Below, piece by piece: positions 1 through 8,395 of a DNA stretch of 64,000 nucleotides (positions are counted from its first letter, which is position 1; each line of letters begins with the position of its first letter). The stretch is taken from NCBI GenBank assembly GCA_965656875.1, contig CBFHMJ010000027.1:62001-126000 (forward strand), read 5' to 3'. This DNA is from CBFHMJ01 sp965656875 (lineage in GTDB: Bacteria > Pseudomonadota > Gammaproteobacteria > Enterobacterales > Alteromonadaceae). A program made the position numbers and the translations under genes. Below the pieces are notes generated by a model. The model saw only the letters and a program-made list of their open reading frames with translations, had not been told where the DNA came from and searched no databases.

Positions 1-534
1 ACGATTTAACACATGAGCGGCAACAATTTCATCGGTGATGTAATAGCTGTTTGTTTCGTCCGAGGTAACCGGATGGATGGTAATTGCATCAGATTCTTCC
101 GCCTCTCTATGTTGCTGTTCACTCAGTACATAATTAAATGCTTCGTCGTAACTGGCAAAACCAAGTTCATCTTTTATCTTAAGAAGCTTTAACCGGGTAT
201 CGTCTCTGACATCAATTTTGAAGATTTTATTGGCTGTGTTGTATTTGTATCGCGCAAAGCTTTTTTTGATTTTTTTCCAGCCGTCTCGGGTAATATTGGT
301 TTTTGCCCAACCATTCACAAAGTCAGGACAAGGAATACTGTGTTCACGTTTTGCCTGAATATCTGAAAAGGTAATCATCACAAAATCATTAAACAGCACC
401 TGACAGGCTGAATCATAATCAGTGATCCAATGGTCGTCCTCAAGATTCTTCAGAACATTGGAATAACGCAAAAACTGAAAAATATCGCTGACATTATCCA
501 GCGAACAATAAAGTTGTACATCACGTTTTGCCAT
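1..534 (-). CDS. Hypothetical protein, 3' end cut by window edge
   Basis: The minus frame is open from an ATG at 534 (begins MAKRDVQLYC) to base 1 without a stop, so at least 178 residues are present and the C-terminus lies outside the window. There is no signal peptide or membrane segment. About residues 125-155 (DELGFASYDEAFNYVLSEQ) resemble the helix-turn-helix part of a ribbon-helix-helix fold, where 'sYdeaf.yvl' patterns are common, so DNA binding is possible but unproven. It is the last of several small minus-strand genes; 154 bp separate it from the membrane protein upstream. I do not recognise the family. Confidence 0.7.
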   Translation of the reverse strand, partial: MAKRDVQLYCSLDNVSDIFQFLRYSNVLKNLEDDHWITDYDSACQVLFNDFVMITFSDIQAKREHSIPCPDFVNGWAKTNITRDGWKKIKKSFARYKYNTANKIFKIDVRDDTRLKLLKIKDELGFASYDEAFNYVLSEQQHREAEESDAITIHPVTSDETNSYYITDEIVAAHVLNR

Positions 535-688
535 CGTCTTCCCCGACTAACGATTTATTCTTATTAGGATGTTTACTACTACCCACGACGCTGATGAACA
601 TGGGTAATAATTTATGCCGTCAACTATCCTATAGGATATTTTATTGAAAACAATAGATATGATAGAGAGATTTAATATTGATTTGGTG

Positions 689-1042
689 TTAGATGCTGAA
701 AATCATCACAACCAGAATAAGCGGGAAGAAAAACAGGAAGGTAAAAATAAGGGTTTCGATCCATTCTTTAGTTCGGTAGAACAAACGGCTTTGTTGATTC
801 ATGGTGACATCATGAGAACGCAGATGCCGGAACAACAAACAAAACACGGTTATAGTAAGGAACTCAATTCCAACAAGACCAGAAACAAATGCCATCGCAT
901 ATAAAGAATCAGGTGTCGAATCATGACTGAGCTGCCCCATTCCCCACGCGGCTGAAAACAAACATATTGCAGCGATAAAAAATTTCCAGCGTGCAGGATA
1001 TAAAAATTGGGCAGCTTTTTGAAAGCGTTCAGGAGACAGCAT
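689..1042 (-). CDS. Small inner-membrane protein of unknown function
   Basis: 117 residues with three hydrophobic stretches that could span the membrane: about 20-40 (FFIAAICLFSAAWGMGQL), 48-70 (around AMAFVSGLVGIEFLTITVF) and 93-115 (ending FPLILVVMIFS). A basic and polar loop (RHLRSHDVTMNQQSRLFYR) joins the last two. It follows the lipoprotein gene by 38 bp on the same strand, so the two may be co-transcribed. A shorter overlapping plus-strand frame (644-904) lacks this organisation and was not chosen. No family is recognised. Confidence 0.6.
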   Translation of the reverse strand: MLSPERFQKAAQFLYPARWKFFIAAICLFSAAWGMGQLSHDSTPDSLYAMAFVSGLVGIEFLTITVFCLLFRHLRSHDVTMNQQSRLFYRTKEWIETLIFTFLFFFPLILVVMIFSI

Positions 1043-1080
1043 AAATTCCTAATCAGTCGATGTATTTGGTTCTTTATTAT

Positions 1081-1623
1081 TTAATCATCTTCAGGGCGAA
1101 CATCATATGCCCATTGATTAATAAATTCTCGCTGCTGAACCAATTTACCGCGTCCGGTTTCAACCAGTTTGTATTCCATCACCGCGATAATGTTTTGCTT
1201 AAAGCAAACAGTTATCTGAGTTTTGGTGGTTTCATTAACCGTTAAGCCCTTCTTATTCGTGTTGCTACGGTTTTTAATACCGTAGTAGACATAATAATTA
1301 AAGTATTTCTCGGCCTGACCTTCAAAACCAAGAATAGTAATGGCAGGTCCATCTTCCATTTCAATAACGGCATCCGATTCTCGTTCACCAATGATCAACG
1401 TATTGCGTTGCAACTTACGAAGATCGCCACGATAGAAACCAAGATTGTATTTTGAACATGGCCGATTGGCCGTTTTCGAGATGGGGTTGCCGTCTTTATC
1501 TACCAGCTTTACTTCTTTACCTGTGGTTACTTCAACTTCACCACTGTCTTCTGAGCAGCCTGCTGATAATAGTGCGGCTAATGTGAATGCAAGAACGTTA
1601 ATTTTCGAGGTAAGTCGTGCCAT
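1081..1623 (-). CDS. Predicted lipoprotein of unknown function
   Basis: 180 residues. The N-terminus is a typical lipoprotein signal: basic start (MARLTSK), hydrophobic core, then a lipobox LSAGC with Cys23 as the lipidation site, followed by an acidic linker (SEDSGEVEV). Asp and Glu after the Cys rather than a plain +2 Asp suggest export to the outer membrane rather than inner-membrane retention, but this is inference. The rest is beta-rich, ends acidic (VRPEDD) and has two further Cys residues (about 56 and 147) that could form a disulphide. It sits between two small unknown genes on the same strand. Confidence 0.7.
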   Translation of the reverse strand: MARLTSKINVLAFTLAALLSAGCSEDSGEVEVTTGKEVKLVDKDGNPISKTANRPCSKYNLGFYRGDLRKLQRNTLIIGERESDAVIEMEDGPAITILGFEGQAEKYFNYYVYYGIKNRSNTNKKGLTVNETTKTQITVCFKQNIIAVMEYKLVETGRGKLVQQREFINQWAYDVRPEDD

Positions 1624-1660
1624 GAAATCCGGTCAATCCTCTTTAGTTATGCAGTGCCTG

Positions 1661-1879
1661 TTATTCTGCGGGTCCAAAATCCCTGTCACCCAGACAATTC
1701 AGGATTTTGCACTCTCCTTCCATTACGGCAACGATAATCTTATCCCGACGGAAATCAACAGGAAGAATTACACGATCATCTCTGTTAACGGGCAGGTTTT
1801 CCAAAATGGCAGAGCAAATAGTAAAGAGTTCATCCTGATTGTAATAAAGTACGGTAACCGTTTTTCCTTCTTGAGCCAT
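1661..1879 (-). CDS. Small conserved hypothetical protein (TIGR02922-like)
   Basis: I choose the ATG at 1879 (MAQEGKTVTVLYYNQ) because AGGA lies about 8 nt before it; an upstream in-frame start at 1918 would only add a polar 13-residue tail. The 72-residue product has a short beta-alpha-beta look (TVTVLYYNQDELFTICSAI, then VILPVDFRRDKIIVAVMEG). The 'vtVLYYN' opening recalls the small TIGR02922 family described from Shewanella and Colwellia; that assignment is from memory and tentative. Probably cytoplasmic. It is 37 bp upstream of the lipoprotein gene. Confidence 0.6.
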   Translation of the reverse strand: MAQEGKTVTVLYYNQDELFTICSAILENLPVNRDDRVILPVDFRRDKIIVAVMEGECKILNCLGDRDFGPAE

Positions 1880-2004
1880 GTCATTTTCCTGATTAGTGTC
1901 GCCTGATAGTGATACCACGTTTGCACTAAAGCATATTTTGATTAAAAAAACACGCTTTTACGCTGCAATCCCGAATACGTCATCCATTCGGGAACTTACG
2001 GAGT

Positions 2005-3759
2005 CTACAGATTTACAATATTGGCGGCAAGTACCAGATAGTCTTCATTTATTTCTGCCGGTTCTTTGTTTAACCGGTTCAATATAAACCATTGTAAACA
2101 CTCAAGTTTAGAGCTTTTCTCGGTCTGCTCAATTTGATGTCTGGCTTCAACATAAAGCTGCAAAGCACCATACACATAGCTCATTAAATCAACGGTTTCT
2201 GTGATCAATAACGTTTGGACAGCCTGAGGTGATGTCTTCAAGCGTTCCAATGCCTGTTCAAGGCGGAAACGACCATCACGAATGGCCGTAATCATCGGAT
2301 CATGACGACGGCTGAGTTCTACTCGCGCAAAAATCATATCAATGTGTTGTAAAAACAATTTATCGATACGGAATTTATGTATGTCCCGAAGAATTTGCAT
2401 TTTTAATGTGTTGTGAGTCCCTTCCCAGTTCTCAAACACAATGCTGTCACGGAGTAATCGCGGTAATGCCGAGAAACTTTCAATGGCACCATTCCCACCG
2501 AGAACATCAATACAATGATGAATATTCTCTGGTGACGTTTTAGCCGTTACGTATTTATTTAAGTTAGCCAGTAAACGCAATAGCAATGAAGATTCATCAT
2601 CGGTGGCAACAGCACGATCAAACTCGTCCTGTAATTTCGTGGTTGCCATCGCACCAGCCAACAAAACCGTGATATCTGATTTGATGTTGGCCAGATTTTG
2701 CTGCACTAATGGATAGTTAATGATGGCATTACCAAAAGCCTGACGGGTTTTCGCATAGCTCACGGCTATTTGCCACGCTCGCTGCGCTGCGCCCAGTATT
2801 GCAAATGAATTGTACAATCTGGACAGATGCAACACATTCTCCATCAGCCACTTGAAGCTGTCTTCCTCCTGGCCAATCAAAATTCCCCAGGCATCATTAA
2901 AATCGATTTCGCCAGAGGCCATTGTGCGAGTGCCAAGCTTTTCCTTTAATCGACGAATGTAATAGTTGTTTTTACTCCCATCAGGTTTAACAGAAGGCAC
3001 TAAAAACAATCCAAGGCCACGCGTGCCGTTCTTTGTTACATCATATCTGGCCGTCATAAGAATCAGATCGGCATGAGCGTTTGAGCAGAACCACTTTTCA
3101 CCGGTAATTAACCAACTGCCATCGCCAGCAGGCTTGGCACGCGTATCGTTTAATCCAACATCGGAGCCGCCCTGAATTTCAGTGACAAACTGAGCGCCCG
3201 TATAATTATGCTCATAGCCCGGGAATGATAATTTATCGAGGTATCGCTGAAACAGGCCGTTTTTATCTTTGCTCTCTTCCATTAATTTCGACAAAACTCG
3301 GATGATTCCTGCCGTACACGCAACCGGGCAGTTATGCCCTGCTTCACCGGCATGTGACGTTAGATAGAAAAACATCAAGCTTTCTAACAATCGCCCAGGT
3401 TTCAGAATCTTTGCCATCATGCCGGTGCCGTAAATAATGTCACCAGCTTTGGTATATAGCGGATTATGGATAATGCTATCTGTACGTTCACCAATAGCAT
3501 TGAAAGGTTCAAAGCGAGGAAGGTTTAACCGGAAATCGTTCTCTGCAACGGCGGGCTCCAGTTCTGTGGCGATTCGTTCACCCAGGTCGGATAAATCGTT
3601 CTTCAACGTTTCCGCATCAACGTCAAAATAAAATTCGATGCTGTGCTGAAAATCCTTATTCGAATCAAACACATTTTGCTTTAATAATGTTTGCCACTCT
3701 GCCATAGATTGTTGCCCGGCAATGTGTCCCTGTTGTTTCGTATTCGTTGAGTACGACAT
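2005..3759 (-). CDS. Acyl-CoA dehydrogenase family protein, AidB-like
   Basis: FAD-dependent acyl-CoA dehydrogenase fold, about 584 residues, much longer than the usual 380. The middle domain carries a TEIQGGSDVG motif, close to the TEKQGGSDV signature of the AidB branch, followed by ITGEKWFCSNAHADL and the strand FLVPS. The C-terminal helical domain includes RQAFGNAIINYPLVQQ and DVLGGNGAIE, then a tail of about 120 residues. The start is placed at the ATG at 3759 (MSYSTNTKQQ) because CGAGGT precedes it by a normal spacing; an upstream in-frame start at 3795 has none. It is the last gene of the beta-oxidation operon, 96 bp after the racemase-like gene. AidB-type members may handle unusual acyl-CoAs; the substrate is not known. 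Confidence 0.88.
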   Translation of the reverse strand: MSYSTNTKQQGHIAGQQSMAEWQTLLKQNVFDSNKDFQHSIEFYFDVDAETLKNDLSDLGERIATELEPAVAENDFRLNLPRFEPFNAIGERTDSIIHNPLYTKAGDIIYGTGMMAKILKPGRLLESLMFFYLTSHAGEAGHNCPVACTAGIIRVLSKLMEESKDKNGLFQRYLDKLSFPGYEHNYTGAQFVTEIQGGSDVGLNDTRAKPAGDGSWLITGEKWFCSNAHADLILMTARYDVTKNGTRGLGLFLVPSVKPDGSKNNYYIRRLKEKLGTRTMASGEIDFNDAWGILIGQEEDSFKWLMENVLHLSRLYNSFAILGAAQRAWQIAVSYAKTRQAFGNAIINYPLVQQNLANIKSDITVLLAGAMATTKLQDEFDRAVATDDESSLLLRLLANLNKYVTAKTSPENIHHCIDVLGGNGAIESFSALPRLLRDSIVFENWEGTHNTLKMQILRDIHKFRIDKLFLQHIDMIFARVELSRRHDPMITAIRDGRFRLEQALERLKTSPQAVQTLLITETVDLMSYVYGALQLYVEARHQIEQTEKSSKLECLQWFILNRLNKEPAEINEDYLVLAANIVNL

Positions 3760-3855
3760 ATCAACCTCGATGTTCTTGTACTGTAGGTGAATCAACCAGG
3801 AGCCTGTTGGCTCATTATGTATAAACTAAACCTTAATGCATCTTAGGTTTATGAA

Positions 3856-5028
3856 TTAAAATTGCGTTACCGCACCAGATTCTAACCATTTATTAACAGT
3901 TGCATCCGAAAAATCAAGTGCTTTCAGCACATCCCGTGTATTTTCTCCCGGTTGTCGTCCAGGATCATGAGTTTTGACGTTGCTGCCCGCTAAAAATGGC
4001 GACAATTGCTTAATGATTTCGCCTTGCGGTAGTTCGACATCACACAAGAGATCACGCTGACGCATTAAATCACTGTCAGCCGCTTCATTGAATGTCAAAA
4101 CTGGCTCAACACAGCAATCCGTTCCATTGAATAAATTCACCCAATGCGCTAACGGCTGTTGTGCTATAAGCGCGGCGAGCTGTTGTTTTAACGATGCAAT
4201 GTCGGATGGCTCCCGGCTTGCTGCCAGCGCTAACCAGGACGGCTGCTCCAGCACTTCAAACAATTGTCTGGCAAACTGCGGTTCTAATGAACCAATACTT
4301 AAGTAACGACTATCTGCCGTTTCATAGTAATCATAAATATGCCCGCCGTTCAGTAACTCACTCGACAAGCCGAGGTCATCACCCGTCGCTAACGCACCGG
4401 CACCAAATAAGCCATTCATTCTGAATGCAGCATCCGTCATGCTGATATCCAGATAACGTCCCTCGCCTGTTGTTTGCCGCTCAATGACCGCTGCCAGAAT
4501 AGCCATTACCGCATGATGGGAACCACCGGCAACGTCAGCAATCGGCAAACCGTGCAATACCGGACCGGTTTCTGTTCGGCCACTGTAGCTGGCTAATCCG
4601 CTTATGGCCTGATAATTAATGTCATGCCCGGCTTTTTGTTTGTAATCACCCGTTTGACCATATCCGGTGATCGAGCAAAAGATAATTGACGGATTAATCG
4701 CTTTCAGCGTGTCATAGTCAAACCCGAGACGGGCCATCACTCCAGGCCGAAATTGTTCGATGATAATGTCGTAGTCTTTGATCAACGCATGAATAATTGT
4801 TGCTGCCGCCTCAGATTTTAAATCAAGCGCCAGTGAACGTTTATTCCGATTGATCATCAGATGAGCAGCAGACTGGCCGTGTAATAACGCTCCGGTCGTC
4901 CGTAACATATCTGGACGAGTTGAGGACTCGACGCGTAACACGTCAGCCCCCATATCTGCTAGTAACATGGTTGCCCAGGGACCGGGCAACAGCGTGGAAA
5001 AATCTAAAACTTTTAATTGTTGCAGCAT
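3856..5028 (-). CDS. Alpha-methylacyl-CoA racemase-like protein (family III CoA-transferase fold)
   Basis: 390 residues of the CaiB/BaiF family. It matches alpha-methylacyl-CoA racemase (AMACR) rather than a CoA transferase: it has LLPGPWATMLLADMGADV at the N-terminus, GHDINY with His135, ADVAGG with Asp165, SLEPQF with Glu249, and NGTDCCVEPVLTF near the C-terminus, the same blocks and spacing as vertebrate AMACR and mycobacterial MCR. In those enzymes the His and Asp are the acid/base pair that inverts the alpha-methyl centre of 2-methylacyl-CoA. It lies between two acyl-CoA dehydrogenase genes, which fits racemisation of (R)-2-methylacyl-CoA so that S-specific dehydrogenases can act. Cytoplasmic. 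A true CoA-transferase activity cannot be excluded. Confidence 0.85.
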   Translation of the reverse strand: MLQQLKVLDFSTLLPGPWATMLLADMGADVLRVESSTRPDMLRTTGALLHGQSAAHLMINRNKRSLALDLKSEAAATIIHALIKDYDIIIEQFRPGVMARLGFDYDTLKAINPSIIFCSITGYGQTGDYKQKAGHDINYQAISGLASYSGRTETGPVLHGLPIADVAGGSHHAVMAILAAVIERQTTGEGRYLDISMTDAAFRMNGLFGAGALATGDDLGLSSELLNGGHIYDYYETADSRYLSIGSLEPQFARQLFEVLEQPSWLALAASREPSDIASLKQQLAALIAQQPLAHWVNLFNGTDCCVEPVLTFNEAADSDLMRQRDLLCDVELPQGEIIKQLSPFLAGSNVKTHDPGRQPGENTRDVLKALDFSDATVNKWLESGAVTQF

Positions 5029-5069
5029 AATGTTCTCGTTATTGCTGATAAATGACGTTCGACCAGACC

Positions 5070-6218
5070 CTAGTCACGCAGCAATTCACGAGCAACGATT
5101 AACTTCATGATTTCATTGGTTCCGGCATAGATTCGCGCCACGCGAACATCTGCAAATGCGCGAGCAACCGGGTACTCCCACATATAACCGTATCCACCAA
5201 ATAACTGTAGACATTCATCCGCAACTTTACTGTTCAAATCGGTTGATACCATTTTTGCTTTCGCCGCTGTTGCTGCATCCAGTTTGCCTTCCAGATGAAG
5301 TTCCAAACAGCGATCAACGAAAACGCGATAAGCAGTAATTTCAGAATCCAGTTCCGCCAGTTTGAATTGAGTATTCTGGAAATCGGCAACTTTTTTACCA
5401 AACGCTTTACGTTCTTTCACGTACTCGACGGTCTGACGCAAAATTGATTCACAACTCGCCATTGCGTTCAGAGCAACGTTTAGTCGCTCTTGCGGCAAAC
5501 ACTCCATCAGGTAGCGGAAACCCTGACCTTCCTCACCGATTAAATTCGTAACTGGCACCCGAACATCCTGGAAGAATAACTCCGAGGTGTCCTGAGCTTT
5601 CATGCCAATTTTTTCCAGATTTTTACCCTTGCTGAACCCTGCACGGTCAGCTTCAACCAGGATCAAACTGGTGCCTTTCGCGCCAGCGGCCGGATCAGTT
5701 TTAGCCACTACGATCACTAAATCAGCCAGTTGACCGTTAGTGATAAACGTTTTTGAGCCATTTATGACATATTCATCACCGTCACGAACAGCGGTAGTTT
5801 TAACGCCCTGTAAATCAGAGCCCGCACCCGGTTCTGTCATCGCGATAGCTGTAATAACTTCACCACTGACCATTTTTGGCAACCAGTGTTGTTTTTGATC
5901 TTCCGTGCCGTAATCCAGAATGTAAGGCACCACGATATCACTGTGTAAACCCCAGCCAATACCGGTCAAACCCAGGTTATAGATCTCTTCATCAACGACC
6001 GCGTTGTAACGAAAATCAACGCCAACACCACCGTATTCTTCCGGCACTTGTGGACACAAAAAGCCCTGCTCACCAGCTTTTAACCAAAGTTCACGACTAA
6101 CCTGCCCGTCTTTTTCCCACTGATCATGATGAGGGGTTGCTTCTGCTAACAAGAACTTGCGCAGTGTGTCACGGAAAAACTCTAAATCTGAATCAAATAA
6201 ATGTCTTGGGATGTTCAT
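5070..6218 (-). CDS. Acyl-CoA dehydrogenase, long-chain (LCAD) type
   Basis: 382 residues, the normal family length, with the signatures AMTEPGAGSDLQG (about 126-138), ITNGQLADL and GGYGYMWEYPVARAFADVRV. The C-terminus reads YAGTNEIMK, so the Glu used as base in medium-chain enzymes (Y-E-G-T) is an Ala here. The expected base is instead Glu244 in LPQERLNVAL, the position used by LCAD and isovaleryl-CoA dehydrogenase. It oxidises acyl-CoA to 2-enoyl-CoA with FAD and passes electrons to ETF. Its gene starts 9 bp after the hydratase/dehydrogenase gene in the same operon, so translation is likely coupled. Confidence 0.93.
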   Translation of the reverse strand: MNIPRHLFDSDLEFFRDTLRKFLLAEATPHHDQWEKDGQVSRELWLKAGEQGFLCPQVPEEYGGVGVDFRYNAVVDEEIYNLGLTGIGWGLHSDIVVPYILDYGTEDQKQHWLPKMVSGEVITAIAMTEPGAGSDLQGVKTTAVRDGDEYVINGSKTFITNGQLADLVIVVAKTDPAAGAKGTSLILVEADRAGFSKGKNLEKIGMKAQDTSELFFQDVRVPVTNLIGEEGQGFRYLMECLPQERLNVALNAMASCESILRQTVEYVKERKAFGKKVADFQNTQFKLAELDSEITAYRVFVDRCLELHLEGKLDAATAAKAKMVSTDLNSKVADECLQLFGGYGYMWEYPVARAFADVRVARIYAGTNEIMKLIVARELLRD

Positions 6219-6227
6219 ATCGTCACC

Positions 6228-8372
6228 TTAAAAATTCTGTGCTTTCTTTGCCATGTCGATTAACAATGCACATGGTCTGAAACGTTCGCCATATAGATCT
6301 GCCAGTTCATTTGCCCGAGCAACAAATTCAGCAACACCGTATTGGTTGATAAACTGAATGGTGCCGCCAGTCCAGGCAGGAAAACCAATACCCATCACGC
6401 TTCCAATATTGGCATCGCGGCTGGTGGTCAGTACGTTTTCTTCCATACAGCGCGCCGTTTCTAATGCCTGAATAAATAACAGTCGATCTTTGATATCTTG
6501 CAACGCAATTTGGGTATCAGCCGTCGAGAAATGTTCAGTTAAGCCAGCCCATAATCGTTTTTTGCCATCTTGCGGATAATCATAGAAACCTTTGCCGGCA
6601 AAACGCCCTGGCCGTTCAAGCTCCAGCATTCGATCAAGCGTAATATCGCCCGGATGCGCAATATAATCGGTCTGTTCTTCCTGTGCGGCTTTTACATATT
6701 GAGTTCTGACTTTATCGAGCAAGGTCAAGGTCACTTCATCGATTACTGCCAGTGGACCCACCGGGAATCCGGCCAGGAAAGCGCCATTTTCAATGGCAGC
6801 TGGCGCAACGCCTTCGTTGACCATCGCCATACCTTCTTTTGTGAAGGTGCCGAACACGCGAGAGGTATAAAAACCTCGGCTGTCATTGACTACAATCGGT
6901 GTTTTACCTAATGCTTCGACCACATCCCATGCCAACGCCAGCGTATGATCAGCGGTATCTTTGCCGCAGATGATTTCTACTAATGGCATTTTTTCGACAG
7001 GTGAAAAGAAGTGCAGACCGATAAATTTATCAGGATACTCACTGGCTTTAGCCAGTTGAGTGATAGGAATCGTTGATGTATTAGACGCGATAACCGCACC
7101 GGGTTTCATCGCTGCATTTAGTTGTTTAGTGACATCAGCTTTTAAACCTTTGTCTTCAAATACCGCCTCGATCACCAGATCAGCATTTGATACCGTGCTA
7201 ACGTCATCACTCGCCGTGATCAATGCCAATGCGGCTAGTTTTTGCTGCTCTGTTACCCGGCCTCGTTTAATGCCTTTATCGAAGAAATTTGCTGTGTATG
7301 CCTTGCCCTGCTCGGCTTTTTCCAACGATGTATCGATCAACGTCACCGGAATGCCCCGCTTCGCACAAGCCAGCGCAATGCCTGCGCCCATCATTCCCGC
7401 GCCCAGTACCGCCAGTTTTTCAGGTCGCGCCGCATCAACGTCAGGGCGGCCTTTTCTTGCTTTAATATCGTTAAGCTGGAACCAGAACGTGTTAATCAGA
7501 TTTTTGGCAACGGGTCCGGTCGCCAGGCCAACAAAATAACGACTCTCAATACGACATGCCGTATCAAAATCAACCTGTAAGCCTTCGACGGCCGCCGATA
7601 AAATGGCTTCCGGCGCGGGTAAACAGCCATGCGTCTGTTTACGCATCATCGCCGGAACACCAGGGAGTTTTTGTGCCAGAGCTGGTGTACCAGGTTTACC
7701 ACCCGGCACCTTATAACCTTTTACATCCCACGGTTGCTGTGATGTCTGATGGCGATTAATCCAGGCAATTGCCGCTGGTTCCAACCCCTCTGCATCCGCT
7801 ACAATTTCATGAATTAATCCCGCTTCAAGTGCAGGATGTACTTTTAACTTTTTGCCTTCGGTTAATAACGGTAATGCCTGTTCCAACCCAAGCAAACGAA
7901 CCATTCGAGTGACACCGCCAGCGCCGGGTAACAATCCTAACGTTGCTTCTGGCAAACCAATGACAACCGATTTGCTGTCGATAGCAATTCGATGATGGCT
8001 GGATAACGCCAGCTCCCAACCACCGCCAAGAGCCGCACCGTTTATGCAAGAAACAACCGGCACACCTTTCGTTTCCAGAATTCGCATTGATGCTTTTAAG
8101 CTCTCCAGTAAATCAAACAAATTCTGGCTGTCATCTTTAGAAACATTACCGAGGAAATTTAAATCGCCGCCAGCGAAGAAAGTATCTTTAGAAGAAGAAA
8201 TAATAATGCCGCGAATATCATCGTCATCAGCAATACACTGAGCAGCCGCCGCAAAATCTTCGGCGTAGACAAAATCCATCAGATTGGCTCGCGATCCCTT
8301 ACGATCCATCACCAGGCGAACAATACCAGCATCATCTTTGGACAGTTCAATAGAAGTATTTGAAAGTTTCAT
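6228..8372 (-). CDS. Enoyl-CoA hydratase / 3-hydroxyacyl-CoA dehydrogenase fusion (FadB/FadJ type)
   Basis: 714 residues, the length of E. coli FadJ. Residues 1-300 are a crotonase domain with the oxyanion-hole segment FFAGGDLNFLG and catalytic Glu120 (GGGWELAL) and Glu142 (LPEATLGLLPG), the equivalents of FadB Glu119 and Glu139. A Rossmann domain follows with GAGMMG at 324-329. The dehydrogenase catalytic pair is His454 (GLHFFSPVEKMP) and Glu466, exactly offset from FadB His450/Glu462. It catalyses hydration of 2-enoyl-CoA and NAD-dependent oxidation of the 3-hydroxy product. It is 23 bp downstream of the thiolase, the fadI-fadJ order, but I do not assign either name from the window alone. 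Confidence 0.95.
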   Translation of the reverse strand: MKLSNTSIELSKDDAGIVRLVMDRKGSRANLMDFVYAEDFAAAAQCIADDDDIRGIIISSSKDTFFAGGDLNFLGNVSKDDSQNLFDLLESLKASMRILETKGVPVVSCINGAALGGGWELALSSHHRIAIDSKSVVIGLPEATLGLLPGAGGVTRMVRLLGLEQALPLLTEGKKLKVHPALEAGLIHEIVADAEGLEPAAIAWINRHQTSQQPWDVKGYKVPGGKPGTPALAQKLPGVPAMMRKQTHGCLPAPEAILSAAVEGLQVDFDTACRIESRYFVGLATGPVAKNLINTFWFQLNDIKARKGRPDVDAARPEKLAVLGAGMMGAGIALACAKRGIPVTLIDTSLEKAEQGKAYTANFFDKGIKRGRVTEQQKLAALALITASDDVSTVSNADLVIEAVFEDKGLKADVTKQLNAAMKPGAVIASNTSTIPITQLAKASEYPDKFIGLHFFSPVEKMPLVEIICGKDTADHTLALAWDVVEALGKTPIVVNDSRGFYTSRVFGTFTKEGMAMVNEGVAPAAIENGAFLAGFPVGPLAVIDEVTLTLLDKVRTQYVKAAQEEQTDYIAHPGDITLDRMLELERPGRFAGKGFYDYPQDGKKRLWAGLTEHFSTADTQIALQDIKDRLLFIQALETARCMEENVLTTSRDANIGSVMGIGFPAWTGGTIQFINQYGVAEFVARANELADLYGERFRPCALLIDMAKKAQNF

Positions 8373-8395
8373 GTGATTCTCCGTGAGTTCTGGTA

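Noticed and set aside
644..904. Plus-strand 86-residue frame
   Set aside because: It overlaps the better minus-strand membrane protein, is polar and low in structure, and all neighbours are on the minus strand.
7060..7539. Plus-strand 159-residue frame
   Set aside because: It is antisense to the hydratase/dehydrogenase fusion gene, whose catalytic motifs are intact.
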